DNA of 64,000 nt from Salvator merianae (lineage: Eukaryota > Chordata > Lepidosauria > Squamata > Teiidae): contig QVOM02000072.1 in NCBI GenBank assembly GCA_003586115.2, positions 1,020,361 to 1,084,360 on the forward strand, read 5' to 3'. The translations under genes were made by a program, and so were the position numbers. Positions within the stretch are counted from its first letter, which is position 1, and every line of letters begins with the position of its first letter. This document shows, piece after piece, positions 10,045-21,905 of the stretch. Under the pieces are notes generated by a model. It worked only from the letters and a program-made list of their open reading frames with translations, was not told where the DNA came from and ran no database searches.

Positions 10045-11790
10045 TACAGTAAAATGCAAAAACTATTCTGTGCACATGCCTGTTTCTCAGATTAAGATGC
10101 AGTTTGGGTGAGATCAAAGGGAGGTTTCCAGTTAGCCTCTGTCTCCTTTCTGCTGTCCTCACAGAAGTGCTCTGCAAGCCACCAGTACTGATGGCAGTAA
10201 CAGCAGGGCCTTGTCACATATGGTCACATCTACACTGGAAATTTTCCATCAGATGTTTGAGACCTCAAGACATTTAGGATTTTTCTGTGTCAATGTCACT
10301 ACCATAAATTGGGCTCACTAATAGATTGGGGACCAGTTCAGCTCTTTCAGGACTGGTACGGTATTGCTGTTAAAAGGCGGGAGGAATCTTATGTCCTCCC
10401 TTCTGTGTTATGCTAGACTTTTCCCAGAGCTAAAGATACGAGGGTAACATAGAAGCTCCTTCTGAGACTCATCCACCAAGGAGGTCTGGAGCTAACAGAA
10501 CACCCTGCCACCCAGAGTCAGAAGCATGCCACAACCAAATGCACTGAAAGTCATGGTTCAGAAGAATCAACAAACGTGCACACTTCCAAAGATCTCTCTA
10601 ACACTCACCAAAAGCCAAAACTAACCAAGGCCACAGCTAGAGTGGCACAGCCCCCAGGCCAAAATACAAGGGAAAAAAAGCAGAACATTCCCCCCATGCA
10701 GTGCAAACTGAGACCAAAAGCATGCAGAGAATCTAGTGATAATTAAGCACCAAGCTCAACAGCTGCCCAAAGTGGGCATGCCTTTGCCAGCCAGGCAGTC
10801 AGGCATAGTGGCTCCTGCAGCACATTGGTTGCTGGGCTCCTGGCAAAGTGCCTGTCTTAGCCAATGGTAGCTACGCCCCATTACTGTACCCAGATTGGGC
10901 AACAGCACAGACTATTGCATCATCACAACTTATGAGTGTGATTCCGCATCTCACACTTTCTCATTGACGTTTTCCCACAAGGAATCATTAACCCCTTCAG
11001 AGGTTCGGCTCTAAATAAACTCCCCTGTGAGAATATTAAAACCAGCCACTCTGAGTAAGAACCGGGACTACCAGCATGTGCTCGAATCAGTGAGGATATG
11101 AGATTAATGGGACATGCGTCAGAGCAGGAGTTTTGGTAGAAGGTCCTTGGCATCCGAGAATGATTCTCTCCCCTCTGCTTCAACTGAGAGAAGAAGTGGA
11201 AAAAACAAGAGACTCACCTGCACAGTCACAGGCCCTGACTTGACAAGAGGAATCTGAGAAAACCCTGGAGGCAATGGGCACCACCCAGTCAGCCCCACCC
11301 GCCCGGCTTGTTTCTTGCATTTGCTGCCAGACATTTCACCAGCGAGGAACACGTTCCCAAGGCACCGAGCCTCCTCCTCCTCCTCCTTTGCCACTGTCAG
11401 TATCTAATGAGGAGCTGCGTGTAGCATCCCACTGCAGCTCTGATAAACAGCCTTGACGCAGAGTCAGACCTGACCGTGGGGAAAGCCCCTCCACCTGTGA
11501 ACAAAGAGTTGTGATGCTATCTAAAAGGGCACTGAGAGTTCCTACTTATTTGATCCTATTTGGGAGTGAACAGCAAGACCAACTTACGGCCTGGGAAATG
11601 GTGAGGGGGACAAGAGGGAGCACTAAGACCTGGCCCATAATCACTCCAGAACGGCTCTTGGACCAAACCTCCAGGACTCACTGAAGACCCATGTGCACAC
11701 ACTTTCCTGCTGCTGACTCATTTGTATACAGTGCCCTGTCTTTTGCCCTGACAGCACGTACAATAGGGAGCCTGCCATAGCTTTAGATAG
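10045..11790. other. no recognised repeat or gene
   Basis: Mixed, mostly unique sequence. On the minus strand a CAG|GTGAGT splice-donor match lies at about 11213-11221 beside a GC-rich open stretch (see findings). No domain is recognised. Confidence 0.4.
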
Positions 11791-11794
11791 CTGT

Positions 11795-12058
11795 AAGAAC
11801 ACATTGGACAAATTCATGGAGGTCAGATATATATCAATGGTTACTAAAATGGATGCCTAGGTACCGCCTCCAGGATGGAGAGACAGGCAGGATGCCTCTG
11901 AAGACCATTTGCAAGGAGTCGAGAGCAGGTGAAGGTTTCGCCTTCATCTTCTGCTTGAGAATGCCCAGAAGCAAGTGGTGGGCCACTGTGTGAGGCAAGA
12001 TGCTGGACTACTAGATGGGCTATGGCCTGATCCAGCAGGGCTCCTCTTATGTTCTTAA
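11795..12058 (+). mobile_element. CR1 LINE 3' UTR fragment
   Basis: Closely similar to the 3' UTR at 9780-10042. It has GGACAAATTCATGGAGGTCAG, the CAGGATGCCTCTGAAGACCA block, and the terminal GATCCAGCAGGGCTCCTCTT followed by ATGTTCTTAATG. Only the untranslated 3' end is present, a typical short CR1 insertion. Confidence 0.88.
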
Positions 12059-12844
12059 TGCTCTAATCTCTCTTTTCCTGCTACCTCTCCTTGTGGAGTT
12101 CCATCTCCTTTGCTGGGCAAGGTATGCACCTGGAGAGGCAACAGGTGGTGAGAAATACCTGTGAGAGAGAAGAGGATGATAAGGGAAGAGGAAGTACCAT
12201 CTTTTCATTCCACACGGTGTATGCCTGCACCACTGCAGTGAAGAGGCACATGAAGAGGATTAGCAGATGGAACAAAGGTAGCTATGTTCCATGGTAGGAT
12301 GGCAGGTGAGACATTCAAGTGAAAAGGTGCAGTCATCACTTCAACTTTGATGGTCTATGGGGGTTTGCCTACCTCCTGGGGACCACTTTTTGTCCCAAAG
12401 GTGGACTGCAGAGTGGGACAACAAGGAGGGGGGAGGTGAGGGGTTCCAAATAGAGGCCTCATTTTGATATCCCTGAACCACACTTTGATCTGCAACTTGG
12501 GGATTTTTGCTTCTATGATCATTATCTGTGTTCTCCTGCTGGCTGTGTGCACCAGCATCTCTTTAGTCCCAGCGGGGAGTTGCTTCTGAATCCTGGGAAG
12601 GAGGCACCGAAGGAAAGGGCAGCAAGAGAAGAGGTTACAGCATTCTGGATGTAGCAATTCTGTAGCAGGCCACACAGTTTTTGGTGAGGTCAGCAGATGT
12701 GAGTAGAAGTGTCTGCACACCCTGGGAAAAATGTAAAGTTAAGGATATTCTCCATGCTAATTTGCATGTTCCTGGTACTTACAGGTAAGCCACTGGGAAA
12801 TGTTATGGCTTTTTGGTGGAATACTTTGTAACAGCATACAGTGT

Positions 12845-13195
12845 AATCCTAGATATTGGCTGTGTCTCCACACGGCATTCAAAATGCTTTGGCGGGTTGC
12901 TGAAGTCTCCCCATCTTCACAGCACCCCACACCAAAAGAATGTGAGGGCACGTGGAGGGGCTCCAATCCCTCTCCAAGTCGCAAAAACATCAGTGCACAA
13001 AACGCATCTCCAAAGCTGCTTCTCATGCAGTGAGTCGGACCCTCATCCCAGAGAAGCATGCTGCATGCAAAGAGGCTCTCCAGGTGCAGAAACAATGGCA
13101 GCCTCAAGGACGGCAGTGGAGCTGCCAAACCCCTTTCAGAAGCTACCTGAAGCCTGGAGACGCCTGGGGGAAAGGCTGATCCACTACTGAGGCTA
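12845..13195. repeat. unclassified interspersed repeat, partner at 33968
   Basis: The stretch with GGCAGCCTCAAGGACGGCAG and CCAAACCCCTTTCAGAAGCT is clearly related to 33968-34190 (GTTGCCTCAGGGATGACAGT, TCAAACCCCTTCCCAAGGCT). Open frames on both strands arise from the moderately GC-rich repeat and show no domain. The family is not identified. Confidence 0.5.
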
Positions 13196-13329
13196 GCAAG
13201 GTGGACCCAGCCCATTAAGTCCCATTGCATCCAGTGGTTCTTACTACCAAGAAATTAACGTTAGGGAACTTGATTTACTGCTGCTACGGGTAACCATGAG
13301 ACTGCAGTAATTGATCCAATATAATAAGA

Positions 13330-13925
13330 CCAGATGGTGCTCCAGATACCTCCAGGGAACCACTTCCAACTATAGAGTCCAATTCCATGCAAATCTGAGC
13401 ACCTTTGTCCTCTAAGTGCCTTGCAAATTTATCAAAGCTGCTTCTGAGGGTGACATGGACATAACCTTATGGATCAATGGCAATAACCCTTTAACCACCT
13501 GGAACAACTTGACAGAAGCACCAGCCATGTCAACCAAAAACTCCCCAGAGCCATCAGATTCCATAAATCTTTGAGGGCAGACCATCTCAATGGGCCCTTC
13601 ATTCCCACAAGAGGATCAGACACCATTAAGTCCAAACTTCACCCATGACAATGGACTCACTACAAGTTCACTTACCAGCTGATACTCATCCTCATGCTCT
13701 GTAGCAAAGACCAGGTTGAGACTAGGTCTTGCAACATGGGCTGGGCCCATAACATACTGAGAGAGCTCCATGGGGCAGTCCAAAAGGGGCATCCTTGTTG
13801 TGGAGATTGAAACCCCTCAACACCACTGTGCAGGGGCCTCCAACATCATGTCTAAGATAGCCTACACCAGTTCAGATAGAGAAGCTGTTGGGCAGCAGGG
13901 TGAACAATACACCTGTAGCAACCTC
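13330..13925 (-). other. possible decayed LINE segment, family uncertain
   Basis: The sequence resembles in texture the reverse-strand 5' parts of old reptile LINEs (GAGCACCTTTGTCC, GGGCAGCAGGGTGAACAATACACC), but no protein block could be read. It is recorded only as a weak candidate. An L2 fragment in the opposite orientation follows. Confidence 0.25.
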
Positions 13926-14162
13926 AAGAGTTGAGAGGCAACAGGTCTTCTTCAGCAGCAGAGAGGAGCAGTTCTGAAGAGTTAAAGGCAGCTCTGCCTT
14001 GCGCCCTCTTTTGCCTAAATAGCTGCCCAGTCCCACCCCAGCAGTCCAAGTGTAACAAACTGAGGCCTAGCTGCAGGTTGATATTCTTCAGGAGTGGATG
14101 AGTCTTCAAGAGTCCAGAGGCAGCATGGCTTCTTCAGTGGTAGAGGGAGAACTTCTTGAAGT

Positions 14163-14480
14163 TTGGAAGCTGGAGTCACAGCCCTAGGCCAATGCCGAAG
14201 CATTGTCATAGGGGCTTTGTGTGGTGTTCCCCAGAGGATGATCCTAGCTCCCATGCTTTTTAACATCTATATGAAGCCACTGGGAGTGGTCATCAGGAGA
14301 TCTGAAGAGACGTATCAGTATGCTGATGACACCCAGCTCTATCTCTACATTCCCTCCTCTTCAGAAGAAGCTTTTTGCATGGTATAACAGGGCCCACCTT
14401 GCTTTCTTGCCAGGGCCCACTTTCATCCTAGGTCTTCCCTAGTCATATTCCCTATCTTTTAGACTGAAGTCCCATCTGAC
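14163..14480 (+). mobile_element. L2 LINE reverse-transcriptase fragment
   Basis: The frame gives CGVPQRMILAPMLFNIYMKPLGVVIRRSEETYQYADDTQLYLYIPSS. This matches the L2-family sequence GVPQGSxLSPxLFNIYMKPLGxVIRR...YADDTQLY and keeps the YADD catalytic box. The element is 5'-truncated and the frame ends soon after. The matching 3' UTR and tail may be at 15345-15483. Confidence 0.88.
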
Positions 14481-15344
14481 CTCATTGTTCAAACTCCAAG
14501 TGGAATGCAAACTGTCTGAGCAGTGCCTGATTGATTGCTGCAATCATTTGAAGAGGACCACTTGATCAGACTAAGGTCCCACTTACATGCATAGAAAGAG
14601 GCATTTCTACTATTGCTTCAGAACTTTTCCTTCACATAGTGTTTTCTGCTATCTCAAATAGCTGTTTAAAGTGCATCTTTCCAGATAAGATGTCTGAAGA
14701 TGTCTCTTCTAAAAAGCTCTTTTGGAGTTGCTGAATCTCACCCAATTTCAAACAGGATGGCCCTTGCTGTGGCCAAGTTAGTCCTATCCAAGCAATCCTC
14801 CAAAAACAATGGATGAATATGTACTCACAATTGCTCTCTGGCAAAATAAAACCCACCTCTGGGTAATCCAGATCAATCTACTACATGGAGGTTTTGCAGG
14901 AAAGAAAAGCCAAATGTGGGTCTAAGGGTAGGTTGGAAAAGAATACAGGTTAAAAAACTTGGGTAGGGAAATGCAGTGTTCAGAGTGGACAGGCCTTCTT
15001 GCAAAGATCACAGTCAAGAAAGGAAATAGTGGGAAGTGGGACATATGACAATGGAGGAAGGGAGATTTTGAAATAGGACATCCCTCCAAAATCAGAATAG
15101 AAATTGCCACCTTTTCATCTGGGGAATGGTCCCTGACAAAGGCAAGGCAAGGACAAGAGTGAATGCTACTTATGCGTGAAGGCAGGTATCTGCAGCACTG
15201 AAAAAAAAATCACACCAGCTTGCCAAACCTTTAGCTAGAGTGGGTGGTGAAAAGATGACAGAGAAGATGAGGCCATCAGGATGTATCCTGACTGCCAAGA
15301 AAGCCCAAGACATCAATAATCTGCAAGTCCCAGTGACTTCCACC

Positions 15345-15483
15345 CAGTTTTAAATAGTGCTTTAAAATATTGCTATTTTTAACAGATATAACTTGTTTTT
15401 TAAAAAAATTGTATAGTGAACTACTTTGAGATTTTGCTGTGAAGCAGTATCGAAGTGTTTTAAATAATAAATAAATAAATAAG
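15345..15483 (+). mobile_element. L2-type 3' UTR and A/T-rich tail
   Basis: The segment ends with CTACTTTGAGATTTTGCTGTG, then TTTTAAATAATAAATAAATA. This is the characteristic L2 3' terminus in reptiles (a chromosome-wide motif of the type TGAGxxxGCGGTATAAAAAT followed by AATA repeats). It lies on the same strand as the fragment at 14163. Confidence 0.6.
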
Positions 15484-15910
15484 ATCTCCTGTGCCACCAC
15501 TGACATCTCCAAGGGCCTCTTTTCCTTGTTGTTCCCTTAAAATATTGGTGTTTTCTCTTGTGAGTTTGGGCCTGAGCCTCTCAAAGAATGCCTTGCAATT
15601 CCTCAGAGTAGGAATACAGCATCCTGCTATTTTCAGAGCAAGTGCTGTGCTTCTTCACATGGCATATGTGCTTGGTTTTAGCATTTTTATCATCATCATC
15701 AAAGCCTTTATTGATTGTCAGCTAGGTGGTATCAATAGCTCTTGACCTTCATACTGCACTAAAAGCAATATTACTAAGGCGCAATTTCATCTTACGCTTC
15801 TTTTATTTTTCATTTTTAGTTAATTAAATAATGCAAAAACCAGACCAATTGTTTATGTTGAGAATGTTGAGAATATTACATAGTTTTTTAGATTAAGAAC
15901 ATGCATAATG

Positions 15911-16347
15911 TCTCAGTGGAGAAATGGAATTCCCATCTGTGGGATACAGCAACATCAGAATGCATCAATACTCTTGTATTACAAATGAGAGGGCAAGGTT
16001 CAGTACTTAATTACAATGCAGAATGGCTTCCTTTACTTGAAAACCGTGTCCGTTCCTGCAGAACCCTAACATACCAACTTCTTCCCCTTTGCAAATGACT
16101 ATCGCCTGTTCTAATATAATTAACTTCATCTATTACTTTTCTCTCATCCTCATTGTCTGAAGCGGTATTACTTCAATAGTTAAAATATCTATAAGGAAAA
16201 CTATCACAGGGGTGGTCGTAATTCAAACACAGATTTACGTATTTCTCTTTTAATATTGTATCTGTATATCAGGAATGTTGTTACTTGTTTGTGTTTCTAC
16301 CTTTGTTATAAGGTTGTTTTTTAATTCAATAAAAAATAATTGGAAAA
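15911..16347 (+). mobile_element. 5'-truncated L1 LINE with probable target duplication
   Basis: Flanking direct repeats AAGAACATGCATAATG (15895-15910) and AAGAACATACGTGATG (16348-16363) match at 13 of 16 positions. The segment ends GTTGTTTTTTAATTCAATAA followed by an A-rich tail, as L1 inserts do. The first 160 bases can be read as a decayed ORF2 C-terminus (for example SVLNYNAEWLPLLENRV). It is short and inactive. Confidence 0.6.
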
Positions 16348-16744
16348 AAGAACATACGTGATGTATATGATATATTTAAAGGTTGATTTTTGTTGCACAA
16401 GTTGTGTATTTGTTGAAAAGTTAACAAAAATTATTTGGCGGAAAAAAATCACATTCCCTAAATGCTTAACTTCTATTTGATCCATGTAGACCTCTCAGAT
16501 TTGCATTGCTTTAATGGCAAATAAGGTCACTCTTTCAGTAATGTATAGGTCAACCCCTTGAAGAAGAAAAGTCTTTTTTGCTTTGGTGACAGAAATGCTG
16601 CATAGTAGGAAGACTAAATAGCGCTCCCTAATAGTTGAATATAACTGGCTGTCTAGTAGTAAATGTGTACCACCACATCATGGCCCACTCCATGGGCACC
16701 TCCAAGCAGTTTTCTTGGCAGAGATACAGAAATGGTTTGCTATT

Positions 16745-16838
16745 TCTTACTTCTAGGGAGAGGCTGGGGTTTGAGCCTGCAGCCCTTTGCTTTCTAGGCA
16801 GTTTGTTCTATCACTGAGCTCCAGCCACTCCCCTTTTA
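16745..16838 (-). mobile_element. tRNA-headed SINE fragment
   Basis: Read on the minus strand, GTGGCTGGAGCTCAGTGATA then GAAC forms an A-box-like start. It is followed by a B-box-like GGCTCAAACCCC about 45 bases later. The same head occurs at 32225, 54980 and 59045. Upstream plus-strand sequence (16690-16745) may be the rest of the body. Confidence 0.65.
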
Positions 16839-17225
16839 TCTCTGGGACCCTACAAATGCAAAGTCTTTCATTATGGGTGTTGGCCTGAAAATGAACAAGT
16901 TTCACCAGGGCAGCTATTTGATCAAAACACAGTTTAGCCAATCATCTACAAAGGTTCATGGGCACACTGGTTTTGGTACATGACTCCTGCAAAGAGCACT
17001 TGTGTTGTGGCCTCAATCTCTGCTGAAGGAGTCAATGCTGCAGGAAGTCCACGCCTGGTCTTGGCCAACTATGCATTCACTTAGGATGAATATGTATACA
17101 TTATTCAGTGAAAAATGCATCAAAATATTTGTTATCTACTTTTGCAATGTGTTTATTATTGAGAACATATCCCTGATTGCATAGCACTAAGGGCATTTGA
17201 TTATGTCACTGGATTTATTTAAGAC

Positions 17226-17420
17226 ATATATATATATATTTTTGAGAAGGTTTATTTATTTATTTATTTATTTATTTATTTCTAAAACATTTGTAATCTG
17301 TCCTTTACCAGCTGCTTTCAGGACAGTCACAACATTCTATAACATAGCATAAAACATAGATAAAATCAGTAAAATATTATTAAAGTGTGTGTCTGTGTGT
17401 GTGTGTGTGTGTGTGTGTAT
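17226..17420 (-). repeat. L2-type tail with (TTTA)n and (GT)n arrays
   Basis: A (TA)n stretch at 17226-17239 and (TTTA)n at 17251-17282 are followed by a degraded reverse-strand LINE tail (TGTAATCTGTCC, CAGGACAGTCACAAC). A GT array follows at 17385-17418. The order matches a minus-strand L2 3' end with a microsatellite grown from its tail. Confidence 0.6.
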
Positions 17421-17510
17421 GAACATATATCAACAGCAAACAGACATCTTGTACTCCTACCAAATGTAAAGGATTTAAATTGCCAAATTATCAAAACACA
17501 GGGTTTCAAT

Positions 17511-17523
17511 AATATATATATAT

Positions 17524-17555
<32 letters not shown>

Positions 17556-17556
17556 G
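17511..17556. repeat. (TA)n-(GA)n compound microsatellite
   Basis: A TA array at 17511-17524 passes directly into a GA array at 17525-17556 with one interruption. Confidence 0.92.
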
Positions 17557-17559
17557 TTG

Positions 17560-18140
17560 GGAGAGGAGACAGAGAGAAAGATAAAAACCATTTCTTATTG
17601 TTTTAGTGAAATACAATTATGTATACCCATTTTGTATATTTATCTATATATAGTATGTCTCCACATTAATACCATTATTTGCTGTTAACATAATGAAATT
17701 ATAACAAAGTGATGTATTTGCACAGAATTAGTATGATTAATATTGCAAGCAGAATCTTCTGCAAGAAGGCAATTCCTTTAAAATATGATGGGCTGATAAT
17801 ACAGTAGTATGAATTTAGGTCCAAGTTAACCTTGTTACTATTTTAATTTATCTTTGCAAAGACTCTAGAAGGAAAAACAGAGATGAAGGGATTGAAGGAC
17901 AGAATGTCAGGAGAAAGCAGAATGAAAAGGGAGTAACAAACAGTTTGGCAGTATATATTTCAAGCATATTCAGAAAATACCAGGTTGAAGAGTTCAAACT
18001 GAATTGTGAATGTACTAGGGTTGAGCTAATTGAAGTGAAATTGTGTGGGAAAAGAGTAACAAACAAAAAGAATGATAGAAAATAACATACAGGTACTGTA
18101 TAAAGGAAGATGCTGCCTCTTGATATTCAAGTGTTCTGAA
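17560..18140. other. no recognisable feature
   Basis: AT-rich sequence without readable domains, RNA genes or repeats that could be named. Confidence 0.5.
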
Positions 18141-18144
18141 AATA

Positions 18145-18600
18145 ACCAACTGTGGCCCCATCCACGTGAGGGGAATACAGCACCATTATAGCGCTGCTGT
18201 GGTGAAACTGCCACATGTATTTGTGACAACCCCACCTTAATTATGCTATATCCCCCGCTAAATGCGTGATACCCTATTTCGGGGAAATCCGACTCTCTTG
18301 GCAGGTTTTTCTGAAATAGCAGTATGGCTTATCTTCTTGGCAGAGCCACCATCATCTGTGTGGACACCGATAAAAGTGTGGAGGCTGAAAAGACAGCCAT
18401 GTATCCTCATTGTTCACGATTGTGCACTTCCATATATTTCATGTCGGCAAAACTCCTGAATGTGCACATCACTAAAATGTGCACAGACAGTGTGAACCCC
18501 CATGTTTTCTAGCTAACAGGCAATAATTCTGGTGTAGCTTTTCTCCAGAACATTGCCTATTAGCGTGATATTCAGTCAGTGTGTGGAGCCAGCCTGTGCT
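18145..18600. repeat. unnamed interspersed DNA repeat, copy 1
   Basis: This is homologous over most of its length to 23905-24365. Shared blocks are GTGACAACCCCACC, CCTATTTC(G/A)GG, AAAAGACAGCCATG, TTGTGCACTTCCA and CCCCCATGTT(T/G)TCTAG. Both copies begin with CCATCCA(C/G) and a G run and contain GGCGCT/GCGCT motifs near the left side. The family could not be classified. Short open frames in it are not coding. Confidence 0.7.
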
Positions 18601-18825
18601 GTTCATCATTTCTTCACTAATACTGTTTCTCACAGTTCTGGACAATGATGAGCCAGAAGCAAAAAAGTCTAATCATTCTAGTTTAAGTCAAGTTGCAAAA
18701 TTCCACTCACCTGACCCCAGGCATGCATTAGAGTGTGGACTGTGCTTTGGATTAGCAACAAGGAACATGCTAATTTTCTCAATGTTTCATGAATGTAGCC
18801 AGGTGGTTCAAGAGATAGGAGCTAT

Positions 18826-19000
18826 GTTCACGCACAACAAAAAGGTGGCTTAAAAGAAACTTAGAAGTGTTAGCGGCCACATGCTAGTGTTTCCATCCTA
18901 TCTGTAGTCCACATTAAAGGCCACAAAATGAACTTCCAAAGTTCATTAGAGGTAGATTATAAGTGGAATGGGAACTCTACCTCTTCTAAAACACTTCTGA
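18826..19000. mobile_element. degenerate MITE, TTCAGACACAAC-type ends
   Basis: The segment reads GTTCACGCACAACAAAAAGG then GGCTTAAAAGAAACTTAGAA, and has GTGTTTCCATCCTATCTGTA with an inverted counterpart (GATTATAAGTGGAATGGGAAC). It is related to the foldback repeats at 29490, 29905, 38400 and 41223. Confidence 0.5.
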
Positions 19001-19010
19001 GTCACTTTTT

Positions 19011-19041
19011 TGCTGAATTTTGCTGAATTTTGCTGAATTTT
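19011..19041. repeat. 10-bp tandem repeat, three units
   Basis: TGCTGAATTT is repeated three times in tandem. It is short and simple. Confidence 0.9.
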
Positions 19042-19049
19042 GATTTTTT

Positions 19050-21400
19050 TTTTCGTGTGGCAGCGCTAAAATTTCACTGCTCTCTTTCAGCAGCAGAAGT
19101 CTAAATTCTTCCTAAATGTTTTGGTTTGCTGAACTAGAGTGTCAAAGGGAGTGGTCCCACATCGTAAATTTAATCTATATTGGAGGAGAATCAGGATTGA
19201 GTATGTGTTCCTGTTGTTCCCACATTTGCATTATAACACGGACTCAGTTCAGACTTCCTCATTCTCACACCTAATTTTTCCCATGCCTGGCATGGAGATA
19301 CCATACCTTTCTGTCTCCATCTCTCACCAGTTCCTCTCCTTGTGTGGTCAGTGGTTGGATGCAGCCCCAACGTTCAAATCTTGACTTCACAGTGGCAGGA
19401 AAGCCAAACTCCATTCTCCGTATTTCCCTGCTGCTGCTGCATCAGAACTTGTATCCACTCAAACAGAACTTCAGTTCCACATCTACCACACAATAAAGCT
19501 TTTTAAATGGCAGATCACAATTTCTGCTCCTTTGTAATTTCATTTTTGTGCGATTGTTCAATTTCAGGGTACCGTAAAAGCAGGGAGAGGTTAGTGAAAA
19601 GAGGGGAACATGTGGGGGGGGGTCCGTTATTGTGATAATGAAGTTAGTGGTCAGCAAATGGACTCTGCCTCACCACCCCCTGAGACCTCTACAGCGGCAT
19701 GTGTTGCACTATGGAGTTCTGTGGCGCGGATGGCAAAATTGATAGTGATGTGGGTTATTTGTTGGAGTAAGAGGACTGCATCTCCAAACAGGCACAGCTG
19801 AGGTGTACACCAAGCAGCATGCACTCCCACACTGTGGCATTCTTGAAGAAAGCTGCACTGTGCTGTTTGCCCTATTGCTGCCAAAGCACAGTGCTGGTTT
19901 TGTATAAAAGTCTGTAACAAAGTCTGTTATTGGATGGGAGGAAATGGGGTGGTCTCCCTTTGCATGCCCCCCAAAAGTATGGTCTCCTCACAAATAGTCT
20001 ATTTGAATGTTCCCACACTGCAAAGTAAAATGGGCTAAGACCTGAAAAGGGCTGAGAACTCTCTTAATCTAAATGCAAAGTAGTCCTGATTTTGATAATC
20101 CTGGAAAGCTACGGAAAGGCAAAATCATGTTGGGTCAGTGGGAACTGAAGAAGAACTGTAAACTGATTAAATGGTGTATCAGAACACACCCAAAGTGGCT
20201 TTAATTTGCTAATGATGTCCCTTTTATTACCATCTATTGACATCGATCTACCTTTAAGGTGCATGTTATTGGCACAAATTTGAGGAGCTGCTTTAAATCA
20301 TAAGTAGCGCTCAGCTTGTCAAATTACTGTCCTTAACCAGCAGATATAGCGCACACTAAGAGCTCAGCATCTCAGTTACATATGTCCGTATTTGATCATA
20401 TTCTTAGCCTGCTTACAAAAGTGAAAAAGGCCACATTTCATACCGAGGTCTTCAATTCTTGTAGATTAATGAAAATTCCTATATATTTATCAATATTCCA
20501 TGCAATGATCAAGAAGGAACAACAGTATTTTTCAACAGATTAGACTTTCAGAGGTTTGCCCACAGTGTCAGCTTTCAATTTACTGTGATGTATAGAAAGA
20601 ATAGGACCTGCCTTATGGTACTATTGTCTGGTTTTGGATGCTTTAACTGGAAAATAGAAGGTTCAGCTCCATCAAGAAACTGGGGAATCCTCAAAGCACT
20701 CAGCTGTTTGCCAACAAATTTTGTAGCAGCTGGTGAAGTGGTGCACTGGGACATTAAAAGTCACAGTGGTTATTTTCTACTTCCAGGATCAAAAGCAGTA
20801 CATTTCTGAAAACCTGTTGCTGGGAAACTTGAATGGGAAGATCACTCTAGTCCTCTCATCTGGAATATGGGCTTTGTTTTTCTTTCTCTTTTTTCCCACA
20901 AAATTTTATTGTCTAACAATAACACAGATATCACTATACCTCCATGTCAAACACCAAAATTGTACATCGTGTTAGACTGTCACGTTTATTCTACAACTGT
21001 TCTTATTATCTCTTAACCACTAACGATTATTTAACCAATACTCAATATATAATCACTCTGAAAGATTAGAAAATGACCTGTCAATTTCATACTTCAATAA
21101 AGATTCCCATTTCCTTAACCAGCTTGGTGCTTTAAGGTCATTTTAAAATGTTCTTAATTAATATGGTATTATATCATTTGTTGCTATATGCCATACAGCG
21201 GGAATAATTTAACATTAGTCAATTGGCAGACCACTCCATGGTATATGGGCTTCAGAGTATCATCTGGTTTGGCCCCTGCAAGAACAGACATTTGGATGAG
21301 ACAGTCCTTTGTTTTTTTAGATTCTTAGAAGTCACTATAATCATCATCATCATCATTGTCCTTCTATCCTCATTTTTTCCTCACTATAATTCAAATGAGT
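19050..21400. other. largely unique sequence, no gene seen
   Basis: No LINE or SINE could be read here. The stretch 20040-20560 is a balanced-composition, repeat-free block of the kind where conserved non-coding elements are found (see findings). A short ATC array lies at 21340-21357. Open frames at 20585-20975 have no recognised domain. Confidence 0.4.
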
Positions 21401-21412
21401 TAAACTAAGAGT

Positions 21413-21735
21413 GCAATCTGACACGGTAGAATGGGAACCCCTGGAGCGAACCTGAAGCTCAAGGGACTGACAGATAATATCAAAAAGACTTATCACATCC
21501 TAAAGCCTCTGTCCGTTCACCCTTTACCCACATGGGAATTCTTCAGTCTCTGGGTGACTCAATGTTTGGGATGAATTGGGCAGGAACCTATACAGGTTCC
21601 TGTAGCCAGGTTCTGCCTGGAAAAAGCCAACCAATCAGGGCCAATGGGAACCCAGGCCAGCAGCATCCATGACTGGTAAACGCAGAAGGTGACAACAAGG
21701 AAGAGAAGTGAGGTAGGAGGCTTCTAGCTGCATAT
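21413..21735. repeat. unnamed repeat, copy 1, partner at 30058
   Basis: Aligned blocks with 30058-30385 are CTGACAC(G/A)G, GACAGATAATATC (GACATAAAATATC in the partner), TTATC(A/C)(C)ATCCT, TTGGGCAGG (TTGGGCGGG), CTGCCTGGAAA and AACCAGGCC(A/G)GCAGCA. The left end of the partner reads GTGATCAGACACAGTTAAA, the same terminus as the MITEs at 41223, so this may be a longer member of that group. Confidence 0.65.
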
Positions 21736-21811
21736 TTTAAAAACTGTGTGACATTTTTTTTTTCTGTGTCCGCAGGTGGAATGATCCTTTGAAAAGCCGT
21801 GTGATCATACC

Positions 21812-21905
21812 ATAAGAAACAGTGACTGCCCAAGATCACCCAGTGTATTTCATGACTGAGAGGAGATTTGAACTCTTGTTTCCCAGGCCCTGTGATTATC
21901 AGTGG
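21812..21905 (-). mobile_element. MIR-like CORE-SINE fragment
   Basis: Plus-strand text TGCCCAAGATCACCCAGTG, then GATTTGAACTCTTGTTTCCC, is the reverse complement of the ancient amniote MIR core (GGGAAxxAGxxTTCAAATC and GTGACCTTGGGCA). It is short and diverged. Confidence 0.6.

Noticed and set aside
12757..13230. 157-codon minus-strand frame
   Set aside because: It lies in an interspersed repeat that recurs at 33968 and shows no domain.
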